A DNA stretch of 13,551 nucleotides, taken from contig JAFGBV010000251.1 in the NCBI GenBank assembly GCA_016932955.1, positions 1-13,551 on the forward strand, read 5' to 3'. Numbering within the stretch: position 1 is the stretch's first letter; every line of letters starts with the position of its first letter. The notes below the pieces were generated by a model. The model was given only the letters and a program-made list of their open reading frames with translations. It searched no databases and had not been told where the DNA came from. Below are positions 6,289 through 12,887 of the stretch, piece by piece. The translations under genes and the position numbers were made by a program. Source of the stretch: Anaerolineales bacterium (lineage in GTDB: Bacteria; Chloroflexota; Anaerolineae; Anaerolineales; UBA4823).

Positions 6289-7020
6289 ATGGTGCGTAAG
6301 GAAGAAATGGATGCGCTCTATGCCGTCTTATGGGAGGGGACGGTGGAACTCAAAGGGCGCTTCGTGTGGGGGTCTAATTACACATTCCTGGTGGAGGTAG
6401 CCCAGGAGGATCAGGTTTTGCCGGCTGTGTATAAACCTACCCGTGGCGAGCGACCGCTGTGGGATTTCCCGGCGGCGAGCCTGGCGCGGCGCGAGGCGGC
6501 TGCATACCTGGTGAGCCAGGCGCTGGGTTGGGAATTGGTGCCGCCCACGGTGTTCCGCATGGAGGCGCCGCTGGGGCCTGGCTCGCTGCAGTTATTCATT
6601 GATCATGACCCCGAATATCATTACTTTAATTTCAACGAGGAAGACCGCCAACGCCTGCGCCCGGCGGCCTTGTTCGATTTGTTGATTAATAATGCTGACC
6701 GCAAGGCCAGCCACGTCCTGGTGGATCAGGACCACCACCTGTGGCTGATCGATCATGGGATTTGCTTTCACGCTGAGAATAAGCTGCGCACGGTGATCTG
6801 GGATTTTGTGGGGGAGAAATTCTCCGAAGCCCTCGCGGCTGACCTGGGCGTGTTCTTGCACAGACTGCAACCTCCTTCAGATCTGGTGGATAGCCTGGCT
6901 GACCTCCTGGAGGGGGAGGAGATCGATGCGCTCATTGCCAGGGCCACCCGCTTGCTGGCGCGCAATCGATTCCCCAACCCACGCCCCGAAACCCGCCCGT
7001 ATCCCTGGCCTCCGGTGTGA
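6289..7020 (+). CDS. SCO1664 family protein, phosphatidylinositol-kinase/HipA-like
   Basis: This is a 243-residue cytoplasmic protein of the SCO1664 family, distantly related to phosphatidylinositol 3/4-kinases. Kinase-like features are readable. A beta strand ends in PAVYKP with Lys49 as candidate ATP-binding lysine. Next come RRE (67-69), the catalytic-loop-like LLINNADRKASHVL (131-144, with Asn134/135, Asp137, Arg138 and Lys139) and LIDHGICF (153-160), in which Asp155 would bind metal as in a DFG motif. The phosphorylated substrate is unknown. The ATG at 6289 directly follows the DUF3090 stop, but an in-frame ATG at 6307 has a better ribosome binding site (AAGGA at 6298-6302) and may be the true start, giving 237 residues. 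Position in the operon supports joint action with the phosphomutase and DUF3090 protein. Confidence 0.87.
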   Translation: MVRKEEMDALYAVLWEGTVELKGRFVWGSNYTFLVEVAQEDQVLPAVYKPTRGERPLWDFPAASLARREAAAYLVSQALGWELVPPTVFRMEAPLGPGSLQLFIDHDPEYHYFNFNEEDRQRLRPAALFDLLINNADRKASHVLVDQDHHLWLIDHGICFHAENKLRTVIWDFVGEKFSEALAADLGVFLHRLQPPSDLVDSLADLLEGEEIDALIARATRLLARNRFPNPRPETRPYPWPPV

Positions 7021-7076
7021 TCGGGGTGGGAGAACCCTCATCTACATTATTGGCTGGGGCATTCAGGAGCAGGAAG

Positions 7077-8114
7077 ATGGCAGAATACAAACTCGCTTTT
7101 CTTGGCTTTGGCAATGTGGGGCAAGCGCTAGCAGAACTGCTCTTGCGCAAACAGGCTGATCTGCAAAGGGAAGGGATTACTTTTATCACCACCGGCATTG
7201 CCACAGGACGGCATGGCGCGGCGATCGATCCGCTGGGAATCGATCTGAAGCAGGCAGTTGCATTGATGAAATCCGGCGGTAAACTGGATGCGCTCTCAGC
7301 GCAGCCTGCGCCGGCAGATGCCTTTGCCTTTCTGCGCCTGTGCGGGGCGGATGTGCTCTTCGAGAATACGCCGGTGAATTACGAAACCGGGCAGCCAGCC
7401 ATTGATCACCTGCGCACAGCCCTGGCGCTGGGGATGCATGCGCTTACCGCTAATAAGGGGCCGGTGGTGCACGCCCACCGCCTGTTGACTGAACTGGCGG
7501 CTTCGAAAGGGCGGTGTTTCTTCCACGAGTCGACGGTGATGGATGGTGCGCCAATCTTCTCGCTGTTCCGAGAAGCCCTGCCTGCGGCGAGGTTACACCA
7601 GCTGCGCGGGGTGTTGAATTCGACCAGCAACCTGATCTTGACCCGCATGGAAGATGGAGAGAGTTTCGAGCAGGCGGTCGCGTATGCGCAGTCGATCGGG
7701 ATTGCTGAGACGGACCCCAGCGGCGATATTGATGGCTGGGACGCGGCGGTGAAGGTGGCGGCGCTGGCGACTGTGTTGATGGAGGCGCCGATCAGGCCGC
7801 AGCAGGTGGAGCGCAAGGGTATCCGCCAGATCACCTTGGAGGAGATCGCCCGTGCCCAGGCGCAGGGAAAACGCTGGAAGCTGGTCTGCGCTGCCTGGCG
7901 GGAGGGGGAGCAGGTGCAGGCGCGCGTGGGTCCGGAGATGGTGGGGGCGGATTCACCGCTATACCAGGTGGATGGCACTACCAGCATCATTGAATTCGAG
8001 ACGGATGTTTTAGGCAAGCTTTCGCTGGTGGAGACAGACCCAGGCCCACACACGACAGCCTATGGCTTGCTGGCTGATTTTATCAACGCGGTGAAGAGAG
8101 GAGACGGGCGGTGA
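7077..8114 (+). CDS. hom: Homoserine dehydrogenase, short form without ACT domain
   Basis: This enzyme reduces aspartate semialdehyde to homoserine with NAD(P)H, the branch point to threonine and methionine. In 345 residues it shows the Rossmann motif GFGNVG (10-15) and TANKGP (124-129) with the conserved Lys127. VMDGAPIF (154-161) lies where most members have a GIP-type loop, and NSTSNLILT follows (181-189). The active-site stretch E211-TDPSGDIDGWDAAVK carries Glu211, Asp217/Asp222 and Lys226. The C-terminal ACT regulatory domain of the roughly 430-residue bacterial enzymes is absent, so feedback inhibition by threonine through that domain is not expected. The reading frame extends upstream to a GTG at 7017 overlapping the previous gene, but AGGAG at 7065-7069, 7 nt before the ATG at 7077, and the start of the Rossmann strand there favour the later start. 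The Nudix gene overlaps its stop by 4 nt. Confidence 0.88.
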   Translation: MAEYKLAFLGFGNVGQALAELLLRKQADLQREGITFITTGIATGRHGAAIDPLGIDLKQAVALMKSGGKLDALSAQPAPADAFAFLRLCGADVLFENTPVNYETGQPAIDHLRTALALGMHALTANKGPVVHAHRLLTELAASKGRCFFHESTVMDGAPIFSLFREALPAARLHQLRGVLNSTSNLILTRMEDGESFEQAVAYAQSIGIAETDPSGDIDGWDAAVKVAALATVLMEAPIRPQQVERKGIRQITLEEIARAQAQGKRWKLVCAAWREGEQVQARVGPEMVGADSPLYQVDGTTSIIEFETDVLGKLSLVETDPGPHTTAYGLLADFINAVKRGDGR

Positions 8115-8608
8115 GTCCGGGGCGTTTTCTAGGAGGGATTGGGGCTTTGATCCGGGAGCAGGGTGGAAAGCGCTACCTGCTGCTGCGCCGTTCTGAGGCG
8201 AAGGATTTTGGCGCAGGCGTGTGGGAGTGCGTCACGGGGCGGGTGGAACAGGGAGAGGGGTTTGAGCAGGCAATGCACCGCGAGGTGGTGGAGGAATTAG
8301 GTGTGCAGGTGCGGGTGGAGTTTATTATCGGCACCACACATTTTTACCGCGGCGAAACTGTGGCAGAGAACGAATTGATTGGGGTGGTTTATTGCGGCAC
8401 GCTGGATGATCCTGCTGCCATTCGTATCAGCCCGGAGCATTCTGAATACCGCTGGGTTGACGCACAAGAGGCAGAAACGTTGCTTGCCAGCCCGGATGCC
8501 AGTACCCAATGGCTGCTTGGGCTGATCCGGCGGGCGGAGAGAATGCAGCAATTACAACCGGAATCACTGCGCGAGTACGGGCGAGAGGCTGGCTTCGAGC
8601 TGGGGTAG
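8111..8608 (+). CDS. Nudix hydrolase
   Basis: This is a 165-residue cytoplasmic Nudix-fold protein. The Nudix box is perfect: Gly43, five residues, Glu49, seven residues, then REVVEELGV (57-65), giving the metal-binding helix with Glu58, Glu61 and Glu62. Upstream are the usual strand RYLLLRRS (21-28) and WECVTGRVE (38-46). Such enzymes split a nucleoside diphosphate linked to another group; the substrate cannot be predicted, and mutagenic nucleotides, NADH or nucleotide sugars are all possible. The start is a GTG overlapping the homoserine dehydrogenase stop (GTGA), with AGGAG at 8099-8103, 7 nt upstream; the overlap indicates translational coupling. The stop lies only 5 nt from the stop of the convergent HD-GYP gene, and no terminator hairpin fits in that gap. 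Confidence 0.92.
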   Translation: MSPGRFLGGIGALIREQGGKRYLLLRRSEAKDFGAGVWECVTGRVEQGEGFEQAMHREVVEELGVQVRVEFIIGTTHFYRGETVAENELIGVVYCGTLDDPAAIRISPEHSEYRWVDAQEAETLLASPDASTQWLLGLIRRAERMQQLQPESLREYGREAGFELG

Positions 8609-8613
8609 CGTTT

Positions 8614-11571
8614 CTAGGTTTCATCCAGCAACTGCAAGAAGGCATCTACCACGCGCGGGTCAAAGCGCGCCCCGGCTTGCTCCTGGATGTAGCGGCGCAC
8701 TTCGTCTTCTAGCCAGGCTTTGCGATAAGGCCTGTCGTTGCACAGGGCATCCCAGGAATCGATCACGGCAAAGATACGGGCAGAGAGCGGAATTTGCTCG
8801 CCTTTCAACTGGCGGGGGTAGCCCAGACCATCCCACTGTTCGTGGTGGCAGTAGGGAATATCAATGGATTGGCGCAGAAACTCGATAGGGGAGAGCATTT
8901 CGTATGCATAGGTCGGATGCTGGCGCATCACCTCCCACTCTTCCTCTGTGAGCGGCGCGGGCTTGTGCAGGATTGCATCTGGGACGCCCATTTTGCCGAT
9001 ATCGTGCAGCAAGGCTCCCCAGCGGAGGTGGATCAGCTCTCCTTCGCTGATATCCATTGCCTTGGCCAGGCGCAGGGTGATCTCCGCGACGCGCAGGGAA
9101 TGGCCTTCGGTATCATGGTCGCGCAGATCCAGTGCCCGCGACCAGCCTTCGATGGTGGCGTCATAAGCCATCGCCAGTTCCAGGTTCGAGCGCTGCAGAT
9201 CATTGAACATACTGATGTTATCTATGGCAATGGCGGTCTGCCCGGCGAGGGTTTCCATGAAGTCCAGACGCTCCGGCTCCATTGCCAGATTTGCGCGGTG
9301 GAAGACTTCTAGAACGCCTTTCACCTGCCCTTTGGCAATCAGTGGTGTGACATAGTAAGCTGAGAAGCCTTCCTGGGTGAAGAAAGGGTCTTGCTTGATG
9401 TTGCCGTTGGTTTCGCGCACAGAGGGTACGCGCACCAGACGGCGCTCGCGTATGGCTTTGCCTGCCCAGCCCTCATCCACGCGCAATGGAGGGCGGGCCT
9501 GCATTGCGCGGAAGCCTCTCCCGGCAACGGTGTCTAGCTGCATGCTGTGAGGGTTGAGCAGCAGCACTGCCGCCGCGTCGACCTCTAGTTGGGCAATCAC
9601 CTGGTCGATGATCACATTCAGTATGAGGCTGCGGTCGTGGCTGGCGCTGATGGCGGTATCGATGGTATGCAAGGAGCGCAATTGCTCGATCTGGCGGCGG
9701 ATTTGGATTTCCGCTACTTTACGTTCGTGAACATCTAAAATCGCGGTGAGGATATGCGGCTCATCGCCATTGGGCAGCAAGGTGTCAAATGCTTCAACCC
9801 AGCGCCAACTGCCATCTTTGTGATGGAAACGGAACTGGTATGCGGGCTGCTTCCACTCACCGCTGGCGCGCATTTGCTGGACTTCCATGACTCCTGGTAG
9901 GTCTTCTGGATGCACCAGAGACATCAAGCCCTGCATATCCAGGGCGCTCATTTCATCAGTAGAATAACCAGTGATTTTACAGATCGCTGGATTGGCGAAC
10001 TGGACTTTATCTCCCCGGATGAGGATCATGCCTTGCAGGGCATGGTCAATCACCAGGCGATATTTGCTCTCAGATTGGCGCAGGGAATTTTCCATCTGCT
10101 TGCGCTCGCTGATATCGCGGGCATTGATAATGAATCCAGCGATCACAGGGTCATTAATGCGGCTGTGCCCAAGGGCCTCAAATACATGCCAGTTGCCATC
10201 CGCGTGCCGGGCACGCAGTTCTAGGGGGATGATTCCATCCGAAGCATTCTGGGCGCGGTAATATGCTCGCCGGGCCCGGGATTGATCTTCTGGGTGTAGG
10301 TAATCAAATACATTCTTCCCTTGCCATTCTTCTGGGCTATAGCCCAATACGCGCCCTAAAGCAGGGCTGGCATAACGCACTGTACTATCAGGGTTGAGCA
10401 CCAGGGTGATATCAGATGTGTCTTCGATCAGGGAGCGGAAATATTCCTCGCTCTGGTGTAAGGATTGGTAAAGCTGCTGGATTTGCTCAGTCATGTGATT
10501 GAAGGCATTGGCTAACCCGCCGACCTCGTCCTGCGTGAGCACCGCGGCGCGGGCATCCAGATCTCCGGCGGTGGCTTTGTCGGCGGCATCTCGAATGGCG
10601 AGCACAGGACGGGCGATCTGCAAGGCCATCAGATAGGCAATGATGCCGATCAAGCCAGACACGACCACACCTGCCAGAAAGATCGTCAGGCCCAGGCGGC
10701 GGGCAGGGGTGAGGGCCTCTTGTTGTTGAATTTCCACCAGCAATGCCAGCTTCAACTCGTCTAGCCAGCTATAAACACCCACCACGGGAATGCCAGCATA
10801 GTTTTCATACAGACCTTGCCCGCTTTGCCCTTGCACGGCTGCATCGATACCAACGGTGTGAACGCCGCGCGGGAATTGATCTCTGCCAAAAGCCTGTGAC
10901 GAGACGAAAACGTTCAAGCTATCAACCAGATAGGCCTCCCCGCTCTCGCCCATACCAGCGCGTTGTAACATCACCTCATCGAGGTAGTCGAGGTTTAGGT
11001 GTACTGCCAAGATGCCCTGGCGGATGTGATTGGCATCGTAGATCGGGGTGGCAATGGTCAATGTCGGTTTCAAGGTCACTGGGGATGGGTAAACGGGTTG
11101 CACGAAAGTTCTCAGGCGGCCCTGGGTGTAATAGCGATCCTCGATGCGGAAGTCGCCCTCGTGTGTTTTATCGGTTGAAATGAGGATCTCTCCGCTCTCA
11201 TCTGCCAGGATGAAGGCCTCGCGCCAGTCTGGCTTGAGGGCCACAGAATCTTCCAGTAAGTTGGAGAGTAAAGTGTAAGCTTCCAGGTATTCCAGATCCT
11301 GGGGCTCGTAGCGCAGCAGGATCTCTGTTGCGATTTGCACATCTTGTAGCCCAGAAATCAGGATCACGTTCTGGCGCTGATCGTCAACCCAGCGCTGAAT
11401 CTCGGCTTGTTTGAGGCTGCTTGCCAGGTTGAGGCGCTCATAAACCGATTCTGCCAGGGCATTCCTGGCGCGGTCGTAGGCAACATAGCCGATGAGGCTG
11501 ATCGTGACCAGGGTGAGCAGGGTGAAGGAGATAACCAGTCTGGAAACCAGGCTTTTTGACCACAATTTCAT
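8614..11571 (-). CDS. Membrane sensor Cache-HAMP-PAS-PAS-GAF-HD-GYP, predicted c-di-GMP phosphodiesterase
   Basis: This is a 985-residue inner-membrane signalling protein. From the N-terminus: a membrane helix (about 11-31), an extracytoplasmic Cache-type sensor (about 35-285, with DESGEILIST and a DRYYTQGRLRTF stretch), a second helix (about 293-317), a HAMP linker (318-370), two PAS domains (about 373-495 and 498-620, each with an HPED turn), a GAF domain (about 635-785) and a C-terminal HD-GYP domain (about 800-985). The HD-GYP motifs are intact: GHSLRV (His824), LLHDIGK (His856, Asp857), HHEQWDGLGYP (His909, His910, G917-Y918-P919) and IDSWDAL. Members hydrolyse c-di-GMP to pGpG or GMP. 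At the place of the third-metal glutamate of trinuclear enzymes (four before His824) there is Asp820. CCTCCT at 11577-11582 is a strong minus-strand ribosome binding site. It is the second gene after the binding-protein gene, 24 nt apart. Confidence 0.93.
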   Translation of the reverse strand: MKLWSKSLVSRLVISFTLLTLVTISLIGYVAYDRARNALAESVYERLNLASSLKQAEIQRWVDDQRQNVILISGLQDVQIATEILLRYEPQDLEYLEAYTLLSNLLEDSVALKPDWREAFILADESGEILISTDKTHEGDFRIEDRYYTQGRLRTFVQPVYPSPVTLKPTLTIATPIYDANHIRQGILAVHLNLDYLDEVMLQRAGMGESGEAYLVDSLNVFVSSQAFGRDQFPRGVHTVGIDAAVQGQSGQGLYENYAGIPVVGVYSWLDELKLALLVEIQQQEALTPARRLGLTIFLAGVVVSGLIGIIAYLMALQIARPVLAIRDAADKATAGDLDARAAVLTQDEVGGLANAFNHMTEQIQQLYQSLHQSEEYFRSLIEDTSDITLVLNPDSTVRYASPALGRVLGYSPEEWQGKNVFDYLHPEDQSRARRAYYRAQNASDGIIPLELRARHADGNWHVFEALGHSRINDPVIAGFIINARDISERKQMENSLRQSESKYRLVIDHALQGMILIRGDKVQFANPAICKITGYSTDEMSALDMQGLMSLVHPEDLPGVMEVQQMRASGEWKQPAYQFRFHHKDGSWRWVEAFDTLLPNGDEPHILTAILDVHERKVAEIQIRRQIEQLRSLHTIDTAISASHDRSLILNVIIDQVIAQLEVDAAAVLLLNPHSMQLDTVAGRGFRAMQARPPLRVDEGWAGKAIRERRLVRVPSVRETNGNIKQDPFFTQEGFSAYYVTPLIAKGQVKGVLEVFHRANLAMEPERLDFMETLAGQTAIAIDNISMFNDLQRSNLELAMAYDATIEGWSRALDLRDHDTEGHSLRVAEITLRLAKAMDISEGELIHLRWGALLHDIGKMGVPDAILHKPAPLTEEEWEVMRQHPTYAYEMLSPIEFLRQSIDIPYCHHEQWDGLGYPRQLKGEQIPLSARIFAVIDSWDALCNDRPYRKAWLEDEVRRYIQEQAGARFDPRVVDAFLQLLDET

Positions 11572-11595
11572 AACGGCCTCCTGAATGCCGATTGC

Positions 11596-12747
11596 TCAAG
11601 GCTCAAACCGTTTGTAGAAGTGCTGTTGCCCATCGTAGAACTGTAAAATGATCACGTCTTTGACGGGATCGCCTGAGGAGATAAAATCGATCGGGCCGCT
11701 GACGCCCTGGTACAAATCGAGTGCAACGAGGCCCTCGCGGATGGCAGTGGGCTCAAAACTCTGCTGTTGTTGGATCGCCTGCAGGATGAGATTGACGGCA
11801 TCAAAGGTGAGGGCGGCAGTGTCATTGGGCATCTGGTTGTAATGGCTTTGGAATGCGGCGACAAAATCCTGGGTGGGGGTGTCTTGCATTTCAATCGACC
11901 AGTGCGCCGCCATGAACGAGCCATCGAATTCGGGGTATGCGGGCAGAACCCGCTGATCCCAGCCATCCCCGCCCAGCAGCGGGATGGTGATCCCGGCCTG
12001 GCGGGCTTGAATGCCCTGCTCGAGAACATCATTGGAATAGTTGGGTAAGAAAAGGATGTCGGCTTCAGTTTGCTGGAGATCCACGAAGAAAGGGGAAAAA
12101 TCTTTCAATCCGCTAGTATAGGATTCAAAAAAGACAACCTGACCGCCGATCGTTTCAAAGGCTTTTTGGAAGACACTTGCAACGTTGCTGCTGTAAGCAT
12201 CGGCAATATCATAGAGCACGGCGGCACGGCGGGCACCCAGCGCCTGGTGGGCAAAGAGTGCCAGGTCAACACCTTGCTGGTTATCCAGGAAGCTCATGCG
12301 GAATACAAATTCCCTGTCGGCAGTGACCAGTGGATTGGTGGCAATCGGGCAGATCATCGGCACCTGGGCGGCTTCTGCAACCTCCCCCGCAGGGATTGCT
12401 TCGCTGCTGTATTGCGGCCCGATGATGGCAACAACCTGCTCCTGGTTGATCAACCTGCGCGTCGCTGCGACGGCTTCTTCGGGGATATCATAGATCTCTT
12501 CTACGATCAACGTCACGGGAACTCTCTGCCCATCGATCAGCAGGCCTCCCATTACTTGAATTGGCTCCATTGCCAGCGTAGCGGCTTGAACGCTGGGCAG
12601 CCCAGAAAGTTCACTCTGGTCTCCTTTTAAATAAGCGATCAAGCCTACCCGGATTTCAGTTTGTGTAGATGGATTCGACCAGCAAGACGCCAGGCTTATG
12701 GCGAACAGAATCAGGCTGCAATGGAGGATGATGCGCTTTGATTTCAT
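11596..12747 (-). CDS. LivJ-type periplasmic substrate-binding lipoprotein, likely sensor partner
   Basis: This is a 383-residue type I periplasmic binding protein (Peripla_BP_6, the amino-acid/amide LivJ group). The signal peptide ends in the lipobox LASC with Cys22 as the lipid anchor, so the protein sits on the outer face of the cytoplasmic membrane. The first strand is RVGLIAYLKGD, followed by VVAIIGPQYSSEAIPAGEVAEAAQVP, where the SSEA turn usually touches the ligand carboxylate. The hinge parts AAVLYDIADAYSSN and LLGGDGW and the C-terminal VSGPIDFISSGDPVKDVIILQF are typical. The ligand cannot be named: branched amino acids, amides and aromatic acids are all in the family. No ABC permease or ATPase gene is beside it; instead the next gene is the Cache/HD-GYP sensor, which suggests a sensing role. 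A sigma-70-like promoter lies upstream; no strong Shine-Dalgarno sequence precedes the ATG. Confidence 0.88.
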   Translation of the reverse strand: MKSKRIILHCSLILFAISLASCWSNPSTQTEIRVGLIAYLKGDQSELSGLPSVQAATLAMEPIQVMGGLLIDGQRVPVTLIVEEIYDIPEEAVAATRRLINQEQVVAIIGPQYSSEAIPAGEVAEAAQVPMICPIATNPLVTADREFVFRMSFLDNQQGVDLALFAHQALGARRAAVLYDIADAYSSNVASVFQKAFETIGGQVVFFESYTSGLKDFSPFFVDLQQTEADILFLPNYSNDVLEQGIQARQAGITIPLLGGDGWDQRVLPAYPEFDGSFMAAHWSIEMQDTPTQDFVAAFQSHYNQMPNDTAALTFDAVNLILQAIQQQQSFEPTAIREGLVALDLYQGVSGPIDFISSGDPVKDVIILQFYDGQQHFYKRFEP

Positions 12748-12782
12748 CTTTTACGTCCGCAAGGCTGGGTAATACATTAATT

Positions 12783-12811
12783 ATCTTACGCTAATCATAC
12801 CCCTACGTCAA
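12783..12811 (-). promoter_or_regulatory. Sigma-70-type promoter of the binding-protein/HD-GYP operon
   Basis: Read on the minus strand, TTGACG (plus positions 12806-12811) is followed by exactly 17 bp and TAAGAT (12783-12788). The -35 matches five of six consensus bases and the -10 four of six. Transcription would start near 12776 and give a leader of about 29 nt before the ATG at 12747. Confidence 0.65.
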
Positions 12812-12832
12812 GCGAAAATTGTGATGTAGAAT

Positions 12833-12859
12833 CTTGATTGCCAGATCTTGGCGCTCAAG
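12833..12859 (+). promoter_or_regulatory. 27-bp dyad, candidate operator or leader hairpin before the glycosidase gene
   Basis: CTTGA (12833-12837) and TCAAG (12855-12859) are perfect outer arms, and GCCA (12840-12843) and TGGC (12849-12852) perfect inner arms, all centred on 12846: nine of thirteen positions pair. A TAGAAT -10-like box (12827-12832) directly precedes it, which would put the dyad over the transcription start. Alternatively TTGATT (12834-12839), 17 bp, AAGAAT (12857-12862) could be the promoter, with the inner arms in its spacer. Either fits a repressor operator; an RNA hairpin in the leader is the other option. Confidence 0.5.
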
Positions 12860-12887
12860 AATGAAAATCGTTATTGGGAGAGAAAAC

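Noticed and set aside
7043..7048. TACATT as a -10 box for hom
   Set aside because: No -35 match is found, and similar AT-rich hexamers occur by chance.
7017..7076. Upstream GTG start for homoserine dehydrogenase, overlapping the kinase-like gene
   Set aside because: It would add 20 unconserved residues before the Rossmann strand; AGGAG seven bases before ATG 7077 is the clear ribosome binding site.
8609..8613. Bidirectional terminator between the convergent Nudix and HD-GYP genes
   Set aside because: The gap is only five bases and no hairpin with T-runs is seen across the stop codons.
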